Shown: in pieces, positions 21,901-34,100 of the stretch
How the letters are laid out: each line of letters opens with the position of its first letter
How positions within the stretch are numbered: position 1 is the first letter of the stretch
NCBI GenBank assembly: GCA_008330645.1
Contig: VLTN01000088.1
Location: 24,269-88,268, forward strand
Source: Cafeteria roenbergensis
Lineage: Eukaryota; Sar; Bigyra; Bicosoecida; Cafeteriaceae
DNA: 64,000 nucleotides
Direction: 5' to 3'
The notes under the pieces: generated by a model
Seen by the model: the letters and a program-made list of their open reading frames with translations, nothing else
What the model was told of the DNA's origin: nothing
The model's database searches: none
Translations under genes and position numbers: made by a program

Positions 21901-24900
21901 GAAAGACACCACGGCATCGAGACGGACGGCGTCGGCGTTTGTGCCCTCCAGCGTCTCTCGGCAGGCCTTCAGGCCGGCCTCAAGTTTCGCCGCCTGGGCC
22001 CCAGCGACCCTTCCCAGCGACTCGGCGATTTCCCGGACCCACCTGTCGTATCGCATCGCGATGCGGTCACGGAAGGCGGTCGCGTCAACAGACAGCAAAA
22101 CCACGCGCCCTTGGGCGGTTTCGCGCCCTCCCGATGCCGCGCCTCCCGCGGACACGGCAGTCAAGGCCCCCGCGCCAGAGACAGCTGACCGAGTTGCAGT
22201 TGCAGTTGCTGTAACAACGGGAGTGACCGCGTCTCCTTCCAACAGGTCCCTTGAGTCCCGAACGCCGTTGAGCAGAGCCAGCCACATTGCCACGTCATCC
22301 GTGGCGTGCTGACGCACCCGAGCCAAGTCTAGGCGCCAGAGGGCCCTGTGGCGAGCCCACTGCCTCACAGCCGCGCGAGTGCGTGCGGCGAGGCGGCTGG
22401 CGGCCGCGAGACACCGCGCCCAGGCGCCGTCCGCAGACGCGGAGCGGAGAATCCGCACAGCGCGTGCGGAGGCGGAGATTGCAGGTGCAACCGGCCCGCT
22501 CCCATCAGCAACGGCAGAGTCAGCGGCAGAGTCGGCGCCGACCAAGCCGATTCTCGGAAGGGCGCTGAACAGAGCGCCGCCCACGGCACCGGCAGAGCCA
22601 GCTCCGGCAGAGCCAGCACCACCAGCACCACCGGCAGAGCCAGCACCGGCAGAGCCAGCACCACCAGCACCACCGGCAGGGCCAGCACCGGCGCCGGCAG
22701 AGCTTGACCACGCTGCCAGCAGGTCGTCGGCAGAGCTGCCGCCGCTCGCCCGAGTCACCAGCGGCGCAGCGGCCAGCGCCGCCACGCCCCGCACCACTCT
22801 GGCTAGAAGCGCCTGCAGCGTGTCGTCGACGTCGGGAATGCAGCGCAGCTCCTGCGAGCTTCCGGCAGAGCTCACGGTAACCCTAACCACGACGTGCTTG
22901 TGACCGAAGAGCCATGCGACGATGCTGGGGTCGGCAGCAGAGTCGCTGCCGGACGCAGCGCTGGTCGATCCGGCGTCAGCACCAGCACCACCATAGGCAC
23001 CGGCGCCCGTGCCCGTGGCCGTGGCGGTGGCGGTGGCGGTGGCCGTGGCGGTGGCGGTGGCCGTGGCGGTGGCGGTGGCCGTGGCGCCCTCCATGGCAAG
23101 TGCCACCTGCCTCACGACCTCCGAGGCCCTGGCCTCAAGAGCCATCTGTGCCCGGGCGTCCAGTGCCTCGGCCCAGGCGCGAACGGCGGCCGCGGCCCCG
23201 GATGGGCCCTCCTCGCCTGGCATGCCGCCGGCAGTGGCCCCTCCGGCACCGGTGCCGGCGCCGGCACCGGTGCTGCCGCCGTGAACTGCCCCAATCGCCG
23301 CCCAGTCACGCTGCACGGCGGTCATGTCATCGACGGCCTGTGCTAGCCGCGCACACGCCTCATTCACGGCGCGGCGCGTCGGCTCGACGCGGCGGAGCGC
23401 CGCAACGGCGGCGTCGGCGCGCGCCTGCGCCCTCGCGGCCGCCACGGCAGCGCCTCTAAGCGCGTCCACCGCGGCGGCGAACTCGGGCACGAAATCAAAC
23501 GCGCGCCGCTTCCGCCACGTGAGACCGTCAGCGGCAGGCAGGGCGTTGCCATCCGCGTCGGCGCCCACCCCCAGAGCGAGCAGCGAGCATATGCGGCCGG
23601 CCAGCGCTCTGAGAACGGATCCGAATGACGGGCGAGCCGCCTCCAGGGCGCGGTCGAGGGACGCGATTGCGGCTTCCAGGGCCTTGGCAAGGGGATAGGC
23701 GCGGCGGCCGTGGACCGCCGGCATGACAATGTCGTGAGGCACGATGAGGCCTCCGTCTTCCGCGCCCAGCAGGACGGAGCGGTTCCCGATCGTGCGGAGA
23801 GCCTCCGTGGCCGCGGCGTGGCTTGCAAGGGCCGACGCGCCGGAGTCGAGACGCAGCTGCTGAAAGGCCCTCGCTTCCCGGTCAAGCATCACTAGCTGGC
23901 GGCCGAAGCTGACTTGCACCAGCCGCGACGCGAGACAGTCCGCGCCACCGGCCGCGCCGGCAGCACCAGCACCACCAGCACCACCACCAGCAGCACCACC
24001 AGCGCCGGCCGACCGGCTGGACGGCTCCGGCGCCAACAGCTTGAGCAGGCGGCCGGACACCTCAAGCTCCGGGCTCTGCCGCGACAGGTTTGCCCGCGTG
24101 CTCGCCACCCAAGACGACCAGAACCGCGCCGGGTCGATCTTTCGATGAATGGCAGCTGCCCGCGCCACCAGCGCCTTGCACCCGGCGTGCGTGCGAATCT
24201 GCGGCCCAAACGCGACGCAGAGCCGCGAAACCGCACGAAGGACGCGGCCCTGGAGCTGCAGAGCCCATACGGCCGCCCCGGCCATGGGCGGAAGGCTGCG
24301 AAGCCTCGCCACTCCAAAAGCTGACGACGGCAAATAGTCGCTTCGAGCCTTAGCCTCCACGGCGGCCACCTCCGACGTGAGCTCTGCCAGGATGGTTTCG
24401 TGAAAGTCTCTCAGCTCTGCCTGGACCTTTGGCCGGGCGAGGAGGCCCCCCGCCCGCTGCAGCAAGGGCAGCATGGCATCAAGCCTTCCCGCTGCCTCTA
24501 GCGCCTGTCGCAGCCGCGATACCAGGAGCCGCTCCACGCTGTCCACGCGCTCGGTGTAATCTCGCACAGCGCGCTCGAACGCGGCTCTGCCGGCGGACGA
24601 GACGTCGAGGGCGTCCGCCTGACGCACGGTCTCAAAGGCGGCGGCGAGTTCCCGGGCGGCAGCGGCGGCGCCTCCGGCCAGTCCGGCCGCGCCCGTTGCG
24701 GCAGCGCCCGCCGCCGCCACGGGCTTGGGCGATGCTTCTGCCGCTGTTTTTGCGTCTGCCTCTGCCGCCGCTGACGTCGCGGTCGGCGACGACGTCTTGG
24801 ACCCGGTACGCGTTCCATCGCCGGCAGAGCCCGACTCAGCCGAGGCGGCCACGGCGGCGTCGAGCGCACCCCTCACCTCGCCGTGCTCCTGCACCACCTC

Positions 24901-26622
24901 CTCCACAGCCTGCAGCCGCGCCCTCACGGCGTTGGGCGCACCCTTGAGCCAAACGAGCACAGACCCCAGCGACGCCGAGGCTACGGCCTGGCCGGACTGA
25001 CCGACGACGGTTGAAAAATCAGCCAGACCCTTCACCCAGGCTCGGAGGACCAGCCCGAACGACGCTGACAGGGCCCTGATGGCCGGCAGAGCCGCTCCGA
25101 GCAGCCCCGACGGACCCGCCTCCCGAGCAGCCTGCCGCAGAAGCGCGAGGGCTCTGCCGGTTAGGTCAGCGGCGGCGCGTTCCAGCATGCCCATTGCGAG
25201 TTCGGGGCGTGTCGCGACCGACTTGGAGCGGGTTACCGACGCGAACAGCGCTGTAGTGGCCGATGCCAGCTCCTCCAGCGTGGCTGCCGTGGAGAACTCC
25301 GCCACGGGCACGCCCTCCATGAGCGACGCGGCGTTGCTCACGAGCTCGCGGCAGGCCGCGATGCCCGTGTTGCCTCGGAAGGCTTCGGCCTTGACCTTAC
25401 GCCCGCCCGCCTGCAGCACGCTGAGGGTCAGCTGAACATCACGCTCGCTGAGACGTGTCTCGAGCGCGTCGAGCGCGGAAGCCATAGCCGACCAGAACTC
25501 GCGCTCCGTGGCCAGGCCGTGGCCGGGCGGAGCGCTCAGAGACAGCCCGCCCGGGGCAGCGGTGTAGGGCCCCGCCGTCGCGGCGGCGCCTGCTAGCAGC
25601 GCGTCCAGCTCAGCGTCCACGGCGCTGACGGCAGAGCCAGCAGCACCGGCAGAGCCAGCGGGCGCCGCGGATGCCCCTGCTGCCGCTGCTGCTGCTGCCG
25701 CCGCCGCTGCTGACGAGGACGACGAGGACGATGATGACGATGACGACGATGACGACGTGCCGGCCGTGGCCGACGCCCCGGCGCGCGGCCTGAACGAGGC
25801 GTTGAGAGACGCGACGCGTCGCTCTCGCACCTCTGCCAGGGCTGCCAGGCGTCGCTCAGGAAGCTTGGTCACTCGGTGAATGTCCTCGATCCAACGGTCA
25901 ACGCAGAACTGCAACTGCCTCAGCTGACCGGGGTCAGACGCCATCCCGTCAAGCCCGAGAGCGGAAAGTGACGGCTCTGCCGTTCCTGCCGCAACCTCCT
26001 CATCGGCCCTCGCAGCCGCAGCCGTCACGACCTCGTCAGCCACCAGGTGGCACGTCGGGACGGACCGCTCCTCCCGCCAACGCACCAGCGCAAGATTCAG
26101 CTCTGCCAGCGTGCGTCGCATCGCTCCGGCGGCCGGGTCGGCGCGCAGCCGGCCGTGCGCGGACGTCGGGTCGTCTCCCGGCAGTGCCATCGCCATCAGC
26201 GAGCCGAGAGCGTGTTGCACCACAGGAAGCACCGCGTCTGGAGACAGCGTTCGCAGCGCGGCTCTGCCGGTTGACGTCTTACGGGCAGAGCCGTCGGCGT
26301 CGGCGTGGTCGTCGCCGTCATCGTCGTCGTCGCCGTCGGTGTGGTCGGCGCCGCTGGCCGTCGTGGTTGCAGTTGCGGTTTGTTCAGGCGCGGCTGCGCC
26401 GGTTGCAGGTGACCCGAGGGAGATGACCTGCAGACCCGGGGGCGGAGTGGCGGTCATTGGCGCAATCGTGTCCTTCACGATGGCGAAACCGCAGTAGGTG
26501 TCAGCGCCTGCCGTGACGTCGAGACAGATCTTAAAGGTTGGGGGAGTGGCCTTGCCTGTTTTTGACTCGTCGTCAGACGTCGAGTCGTCAGCGGCACCGG
26601 CACTCGATGAAGGGCTGCACAT
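8848..26622 (-). CDS. DYNC1H1: Cytoplasmic dynein-1 heavy chain, one giant exon
   Basis: The minus strand is open for about 5,924 codons from the ATG at 26,622. AAA-module P-loops appear in order: AAA1 GPAGTGKTESVKALG (about 18,945-18,967), AAA2 GDAGCGKTTTWRVL (about 18,020-18,043), AAA3 GPPGSGKTMTLQ (about 16,380-16,404) and AAA4 GAPGAGKSLAARV (about 15,308-15,331). AAA2 has [22 protein letters not shown] and AAA3 has ACNPPTDPGRHPL, both typical of cytoplasmic dynein-1 rather than axonemal or dynein-2 chains. The stalk and microtubule-binding region lies about 13,250-14,300, and the C-terminal domain is complete to TLV at the stop. The N-terminal tail block CVDRWIEDIHRVTKL matches the family. 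Dynein-1 heavy chains are near 4,600 residues; the excess is Ala/Gly/Ser-rich insertions. The frame and some family similarity continue upstream of 26,622 to about 26,760, where an acceptor-like CCCGTCGCAG suggests a short, unplaced first exon. Confidence 0.93.
9931..9978. repeat. Pure AGC trinucleotide run inside the dynein gene
   Basis: About 16 uninterrupted AGC units (GCT on the coding strand) encode an alanine tract in the C-terminal third of the dynein chain. It is followed directly by a short run of the hexamer GTTGCA encoding alternating Thr-Ala. The purity of the run suggests recent slippage. Confidence 0.8.
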
Positions 26623-28299
26623 GATGAAAAGAGCCGGTGCGGTCGCGTCGACGAACCTTGCAAAGGCGGTGCTTGATGCGAGGGTGATGGCGAGAGTGTC
26701 GGTCCATCGAACCTCGCCGAGAGCGGAGGCCGCGGTGGTGGCCAAGGCCGTTGCCAGACTGCGACGGGTGGAGGCGGCGGGGGCGGTGGCTGTGGTGGCT
26801 GTGGTGGCTGTGGAGGCTGGTGGCTGTGGAGGCTGGTGGCTGTGGTGGCTGGTGGCTGTGGAGGCTGGTGGCGGCGGAGGCCGGTAGCGAGGGCGCAAGA
26901 GGCAAGGCCGCGCGGCGGGGGGCAGGGGGGGGTAGGGGAGGAGGAGCGTGGCCGACAGCGTGGCGGACAGCGTGGCCGACAGCGTGGCCGACAGCGTGGC
27001 CGGCACGGCGGTGGCGGAGGTGCGAGCGAGGCAGCGCGGGCGGTCCCGACGAACCAGAGGGCAGGGGGTGCGCGCACGAGTGTTGTTGTTGAGGGCGCCG
27101 CGCGGCCCGGGTGCGGCGGTCGCTTGCCGGCACGTCCCCCTGCCGAGGGGCAAGCAGGAACGGCCGCGGCGGCCGTATCGGCGGCGGCATGGGCATGCTT
27201 TCACTCTCTTGGCTGGGGCGTGCAGGCGCCAGCGCGTGCGGCGGGGTGGTGCGCGGAGGGGGGGGCGCGAGGGAAAGCGCGGCCCGTCGCCAGAAAGGCC
27301 CAGGAATGCACGGCCGGTGCACACGCGCGGCGGCCGAAATTCGCGGCGCGGAACCTCGGGAAGACACGGCCCGGTGGAGCGGGGGGTGGTGGGAGGCGCC
27401 TGGGCGCGCCTTGGGGGGGCGTTCTCGGGGAGAGCGGGGCAGCTTGAAAGGACGCCGCACGCCCGGACTGCGCGCCCGCGCCGGGCGGCGCACTCGGGCC
27501 GGACCGCACGGCAGACGCGGGGCTTCGCCAGGTGCATGGCGCACGCTCGTCGCGGCGGGGAAGGGCTGCCGCGCATAGGGCTGGCTTCCGCCGCACGCTG
27601 GAGGGCACGGCCGGCGGCCAAGTCTCACGCGTCTCTGTCCATTGCCGGAGCGCCCCACACCACCGCGAGGCTGGCAGCGGACGCGGCTGGTCGGGCGCCA
27701 AGCTCGAAGAGGGTTGCGCGTACGCGGGCCTGGCGTGCGCCCTGCTCGACACGGAGCGGGGCTGCGCCGCGTGCTTTCGGGCGCGCGCGGCAGTGGGCGG
27801 CGCTCAAACTCGGCATCGTCTCCGCCGTTGTTGCATCCTTGCGCGCCGCCCAAGATGGGGGGGTCGAGCGACTCTGCGCAGTTCAAATTCTTGGCGCGCC
27901 GTGGGCTATTCGCGGAACTCAGCAGAGCCCGCCTGCTAGTTGGGGAAATACCGCCGCGGCCGCGGACAGAGTTGGCAGCGGCCAGGCCTGCAAACGCGTG
28001 GCCGGCAAGCGGCGCCCGGCCGCCGCGCCAGCGAAAGACGCCCACGGTGCTCGTGCCTGGCCGCCCCCTCCCGCCCCCGCGGGCTGCGCGCCAGACGCTC
28101 GGCTGCGTTTGCGGCCGCGGTCCACGCGCGTCGCTGCCGGCCCGACCGCCCGAGTTCTCCGCGGCGCCAACACAGCCCTTGCCGCGGCGGCTCTGCCACG
28201 CGCATCGACGAGGCCTTGCAGGAAAGTGGAAGAACACTCAGGGGCTGAGCGGCCCCGGCGCGACTCCCTTTCCACCGGGCATCCCGCCGTTCGAGAGCC
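26623..28299. promoter_or_regulatory. Divergent intergenic region of dynein and ABCF2, with minisatellites
   Basis: This stretch separates the minus-strand dynein frame from the plus-strand ABCF2 start. It holds a GGCTGTGGTGGCTG-type minisatellite (about 26,785-26,880) and five tandem copies of a 12-bp unit GTGGCCGACAGC (about 26,946-27,002). Open frames cross it on both strands but look like GC-rich noise: their composition is simple and no family is recognised. The missing 5' exon and promoter of the dynein gene should lie here, together with the ABCF2 promoter. Confidence 0.5.
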
Positions 28300-29181
28300 A
28301 TGCCGCCCAAGGCTCACCGTCCCAAGGGGAAGAAGAAGCGCATGGCAGCGAGGCGCATGGCCGAGGCCGAGGCCGCCACGGCGTCCGAGGGCGGCACCCC
28401 GCGCGGCGCCGATTCCCCGGCCGCCGACACCCCGGACACCCCGGACGCCGGCGCCGAGAGCGCCTCTGGCGCCGGCGCCGTCCTGACCGCTGACGCCGCG
28501 ATGGAGGCCGCCGCTGCGGCCGCCGCAACTGCCTCGGCGGCCGAGGAGGAAATGGTCGGCGAGTACCACCACCGCCGGCTCATGGACGAGGCCATGGCCA
28601 AGGTCTCGCTGTCCTTCACCACCAACCCCAAGCTCGTGCACCCCAACTCCCGCGATATCAAGGTGGAGGGCCTGACCGTGAACCTGGGCTCCAAGGTGCT
28701 CGTCTCGGACGCGACGCTCTCGCTCAACTGGGGCAACAGGTATGGCCTCATCGGCGCCAACGGCTGCGGCAAGAGTCTGCTCATGACCATCGTGGGCCGC
28801 AGGCTCGTCCCCGTGCCCTCGAGCCTCGATATCTACCACGTGGTGTCCGAGGTGGAGTCGTCCGACCTGGGCGCGCTCGAGGCGGTGCTGGCCGTGGACA
28901 CGGAGAAGAAGGCCCTTGAGGCCGAGGCCGAGGCCCTCTCCTCCGCCCTGGAGGACGCTGCCACGCTCGCCGACGACGCCATGGAGCGCATGACTGAGCG
29001 CATCAGCGACATCTACGAGCGCCTCGACCTGCTCGAGGCCGACACCGCCGAGATGCGCGCCGCTTCCATCCTTCACGGCCTCGGCTTCTCCCCCGAGATG
29101 CAGGTCAAGAAGTGCCGTGACTTCTCCGGCGGCTGGCGCATGCGCATCGCCCTCGCCCGCGCCCTCTTCCTCGACCCCTCC

Positions 29182-29220
<39 letters not shown>

Positions 29221-30052
29221 GAGGCCGTCGTGTGGCTCGAGACGTATCTTGCGCAGCGCGCAAAGATTCTGCTGATGGTGAGCCACTCCCAGGACTTCCT
29301 CAACAACGTGACCACGCACACCATCCACTTCACCGAGGGCAAGCTTCACACCTACACGGGCAACTACGACAGCTTCGAGCAGACGCGCAAGGAGCGCGAG
29401 GAGCACCAGATGAAGCGCTACAACTGGGAGCAGGACCAGATTAAGGCCATGAAACAGTACATTGCCAAGTTCGGCCACGGCTCTGCAAAGCTCGCGAAGC
29501 AGGCCCAGTCCAAGGAGAAGACCCTGGCAAAGATGCAGGAGAAGGGCCTCACCAAGCCCGTCAGCAAGGAGCACGCATTTACCATGAAGTGGCCCGATCC
29601 GGGAGCCCTGCCCCCCCCGGTGCTTCAGATTCTCAACGTGAGCTTCCACTACCCGGGGTCGGACTACCTCTACAAGGACGTGGACTTTGGCCTTGATCTG
29701 GATTCCCGCGTGGCGCTGGTGGGGCCCAACGGTGCCGGCAAGACGACACTCCTCAAGCTCATCTGCAACGAGCTGCTGCCCACCAACGGCCAGGTCAAGC
29801 CCCACGCGCACCTCCGCATCGCTCGCTATACCCAGCACTTTGTGGACACGCTCGACCTGGAGCGCACCCCCCTCGACTACTTTGGCACCCTGCCCCCCCT
29901 CAAGGACGAGCCTGAGCAGAGCCTCCGCCAGTACCTGGGCCGCTTCGGCGTCACGGGCGACTTCCAGACCACCAACATGAAGTACCTCTCCGACGGCATC
30001 AAGAGCCGCGTCGTCTTCGCCCAGATGGCCGTGTACCGCCCCCACATCCTCA

Positions 30053-30083
<31 letters not shown>

Positions 30084-30561
30084 CGAGACCATCGACTCGC
30101 TGGCGGCCGCGATCAAGGACTTTGCAGGCGGCGTCATCCTCGTGTCCCACGACATGCGCCTCATCTCGCAGGTCGCAAAGGAGATCTGGGAGTGCGACAA
30201 CCGCACCATCACCAAGTTCATCGGCGAGATCAGCGACTACAAGGCATTCCTCGCCCGCCGTGTCGAGCGCTCGCAGGAGGACTTTGAGAAGATCCGCCGT
30301 GGCGAGGCCGTGGACTCCAGGCCGGCAGAGCTCTCCGCCAACGAGTTTGCGGCAAAGCTCATCGGGAAGCGCGCCGGCGCCGCGGCAGGCGCGGCAGCGG
30401 CGGCGGCCGCAGCGGCCGCGGACACCAGCGCCCCCGAGTCGGCGGCGCCTGCCAGGCCGGCGGCGCCGGCGGCGGCGGCAGCGGCAGCTGCGCCAGCCCC
30501 CGCCTCGGCAGCCGTGCGCGCGGCCAACCGGGCCAAGGCCGAGGGCCTCGAGTGGCGTTGA
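28300..30561 (+). CDS. ABCF2: ABCF2/Arb1-type ABC ATPase (ribosome biogenesis/translation)
   Basis: An intronless frame of 753 residues from the ATG at 28,300 (MPPKAHRPKGKKKRM). The two ABC domains have Walker A GANGCGKS (about residue 152) and GPNGAGKT (about residue 475), signatures FSGGW and LSDGI, and two LDEPTNHLD Walker B segments (about residues 295 and 585). The linker holds YIAKFGHGSAKLAKQAQSKE, a hallmark of the ABCF2/Arb1 branch. These soluble ATPases lack membrane domains and act on ribosomes; yeast Arb1 is needed for ribosomal subunit biogenesis. The basic N-terminus and an Ala-rich C-terminal tail (about residues 690-745) are lineage additions. The second signature has Ile where Gln is usual (LSDGQ). 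It is transcribed divergently from dynein. Confidence 0.93.
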
Positions 30562-31161
30562 GCAGCGCGCCTATGCCTCGCTCTGTCTCTGTGTGTGAGA
30601 GTGCGTGTGACTCGCTAGGAGGAGGAGGTGTGCGTGAATCCGCGCGCCACGACCACCTGCGGGCCCGTCACCCTCACAGTCCGGCTGTTCACATTGCTTC
30701 CCACACGCGCCTGTTTGCGCCCCAAACGCGCCTGTTCCCAATTACCTGCAGCGGGCTGCGCTGCGCCCACGCACAAGGCTGGCAGCGCGAACTGGTCCCC
30801 CGCGCCGACCACGCTGGCTTTGCCGCGCGTGCACTGCGGCAGACGGGCATGCTCCGAGCGCGTCTCGGTCAAGTCCTTGAGTTCTGCGGGGGCGGGTGTC
30901 GGGCGTGGGGCGTTTCCGACGCAATCCCGCGAACAATATTTGCGCTTCCCGCAAGGATGGCCGGCCAACACACGCAGTTGCAGCGCACACGGCTCGGGAG
31001 TGCCGTCAGCAGCCCCTCGCCCCAGGACCGGGGACGCGTGCGCGAGGCTGCCCGACCGGCGCCGAGCGGCCACGCGCGCCCCGATCCCGCGACGCGCCGG
31101 GCGGCCGCAGGCGGCGGCGTGGCCTGCCCGTGTCGGCCGCCGCGGCCACAGCTGACTGCCG
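30562..31161. other. Gene-free interval between ABCF2 and the ankyrin/PH gene
   Basis: Six hundred bases holding the ABCF2 3' flank and the presumed promoter of the next gene on the same strand. Open frames here on both strands are shadows with skewed composition. I see no RNA gene or repeat. Confidence 0.4.
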
Positions 31162-34100
31162 ATGTCCGAGTTGCGCTTCCCTCCCGACGAAGACTCGCGC
31201 GGCCCCGTCCCGCTCCTCGCGCCGCTGGGCGGGCCCAGCGCGTCGTCCTGGCGCGGGAGCAAGCGCCTGCCCGGCCTCGCTGGCGCCTCGGGCGACTCGC
31301 GCGGGGCCGGGCGGCAGCCCGGGTCGTCGGGGCTCGACTTTGGCTTCCGGCTGTCGCTGAGCACGTCGCCGCTCGAGCCCGGGGCCGCGCGCCTGCGGCA
31401 CGGGGACTCGCCCCGGCGCGGCCCCGCTGTCCACGGGCCAAGCAGCGCCCAGGCCAGGGGGCTCGCACGCAGCAGTAGCCACGCCTCGCTGCCCGGGCTG
31501 GGGGCGGTCGTCGCGGCCAGAATCGACTCGCACGAGCTGGCAGGAGATTTGGCCGAGGGGTCCACGGGCGGCACCGCCGGCACGCCCCTGCGCCGCGAGC
31601 AGCCGCCAGCGCCCGCGCGCGCTCCGCAGCCCCGCCTCCCGCCGCGCGCAGCGCCCCTGTGGGGCGGCTCGCAGGGCCTGGCGCGCGCTCGCGACGCGGC
31701 CAGGCGACCGTCGCCTGCACCATGGGTGGCAGGAGCAGCGGCAGCACTCCCGGCGCGCGATATGCCTGCGCAGGCTGCGTGGGCCGCCGCGTGGGACGCA
31801 ATCCTGCTCGACGACGCGGCCGCCCTTGCCAGGGCCGTCGTGTGCCTGCCCGATAGCGGCCTGGGGCTCTCGCTGGAGGCTGCAACAGCCGCGCGCGCCC
31901 CAGCTCCGGGGTCGCGCGAGGCGATTCGGTCGCTGCTCGTGCACGACGGCCCCGGGCGCGCAATGCCCGACGCCCGCGACTTTGGCACGGCCCGCGGCGC
32001 TGCCCCGGCCAGGGCGTGGCCTTCGCAAGGCAGGCCGCGCGGGTCCTTCTCCGAGGACGACATGTCGCCGGCCGGCAGCTGGACGCGGCCCCGGCGCACC
32101 GAATCCTTCCACCTCGCCCACGCGACGCTGATTGAGTCTGCGGACGACCTGCCCGAGGGCGGCGGCTCCCTCTCGCTGCCGGACCATTTCCCTGCGCTGG
32201 CGTCACTGGAGCACCACGGCCAGTCGGCAGAACTGCAACGCGCCGCCTGGCACCACCACCACCACCACCACCACTTGGGCGCCCGCCCCGACGCGTGGCA
32301 CCGGCGGCGGCCTTCCTCCGCCGGGAGGGCCGGAAGCAGCCGCGAGCCAAGCACGTTTGCGTCCTCTGCAACCGCCTGCTCGGCGGCGGCCGCACAGCGG
32401 GAGGCGGCTCGAGGCGTTGCGCCCAGCCCTGGCCACTCGGACGGCGAGGGCGGGTGGCAGTCGCGGCGCCAGTCAGCGGACAGGCGAGGCGGCAACGCAG
32501 CCGCGCAGCCCGTGGCAGGCACGCCCGCAGAGCGGGCCGGGGGCGGGGGCGGCGGGGCGGCGGCCGAGGCGCCGTCAGCAGCAGGGGGCGTGTGCGGGGT
32601 GTGTGGGGCGCGCAGCGCGGCCGGGGTGGACGGCCCCGTTCGCCAGCCGCGGGCGTCAGGCGCCGATGCGGCCTCCGGACTGGAGCGCAATGCATGCTGG
32701 GGCGTGTTTCCCGGCCTGTTGTGGGGCTGCGCTGCCGCCGGATCGCTGCAGTGTGCGCGCGCACTGCTCGAGCTAGGGGCGTGCCCGGACGGTATCGCCG
32801 GCCCGGCCCTCTCGCTTGCGATGCCTGAGACGCTGGCCGGGGGCGCGGTGGAGGCGGGGGAACAGGCGGCGCGGCGGCTCCGCGGCGGGCGCCGAGCGAG
32901 CGTGAGCGGCTGTTGCTCTGCTTGCGGGCGCACCGGTGGCGGGGCCGGCGGCACTGATGCTGCCGCGGCCGCCGCAGCGGCCACGTGGCGGGCTTCGTCG
33001 TTGCTTGCCGCCCTCTCAACGGTCAGCGCGACGCCGCTTGGCGTGGCTGCAGCAACGCGAGACGGAAGCATGGTGGCTCTGCTCATGTCCCACGGGGCGG
33101 ACCCTTGCTTCGTGCCGGGGACCAGGTCGGCAGCCCCCGGCGCCTCCTCGGGAATGACCGCCGCGGCCGCCGGCGCGGGGGCGGCTGACAGGCCGCGCCT
33201 TCGTCTCACCGCCTCGGCAGGCACGGCCGGTGGTGCTGCCGGTGGCGCAGGTGGTGGCGCTGCCGGCGGCGCTGCTGCAGAGGCTGCTGCTGCTGCCGGG
33301 GCCGGCACAGGCGCGGCTGCCGGGCGCGCTGCAGACGGCGCAACGGGTGTTGTTGGGCGGCCGCTCTGTGCCATTGAGGCTGCCATTGCGTCGCATTGCG
33401 CGCCGACCATCGTGCGAAAGCTTGTTGAGCGACTTCCGTTTCACCTGGTGGGTCACCGCGCAGCAGCGCTTCTCAAGCCGCGAAACGCCGCAGCAAGTGG
33501 CGCGCGCGCCGCCGCGCTGGGTGGGCTGGACGCCTTCGCGGCCCCCTGTGCCGTCGGCCCGGACGCCCCGTTTGCGGTCCGGCCTGCCCTGGGCAGACTG
33601 CGAGTGCTCGAGCTTGCGATCGGGCACTGCGCCCCGGCCGGCCTCTGCATTGCCAGCGCTAGCGCTGCGGCCGCCAACGCCGTCCCCGACGACGAGACAG
33701 GCGACGACGACTGGTCGGCCGCCAGCCTGGACGGACCAGCGTCCCCAGGTAGCAGCAGCAGCCGCCGCAGGCGCCTCAAGCGGTTGCGCCGAAAACGATG
33801 GCAGCCGCCGCCGCAGCTGGTGGCGTCGGACCACCGGCGCGAGGCGGCGCTCGTCCGCTGCCTCCAGACCCAAGGCGCAATCCCGTCGCTCAGCCACTCT
33901 GGCGCGGTGCTGCGTGCTTGCGACGCCGGGAGGGCAGACCTTCTGTCGCTGCTTCTCGCCCACCCGACGTGGGCGCCGCGAGAGCCCGCCCCGGCCCCGG
34001 ACCAAACGGGCCACGCGCGCGGCACGGCGGCCGGCGGCGCGCGCCTGCAAAGTGCATGTTGCCCCAGCTCGGCCAGCGCGCGCTTGGAGGGCGGGGAGCG

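Noticed and set aside
26623-27621. Extending the dynein protein to the far upstream end of the open frame
   Set aside because: The extra N-terminus is Arg/Pro-rich and then minisatellite-encoded, with no family similarity before about 26,760; it looks like non-coding DNA that happens to stay open.
27919-30150. 743-codon minus-strand frame opposite ABCF2
   Set aside because: The plus strand encodes an unmistakable ABCF2/Arb1-type protein.
30615-33410. 931-codon minus-strand frame
   Set aside because: It overlaps the plus-strand ankyrin/PH gene and is Ala/Pro/Arg-rich without recognisable domains, as expected for antisense of GC-rich coding DNA.
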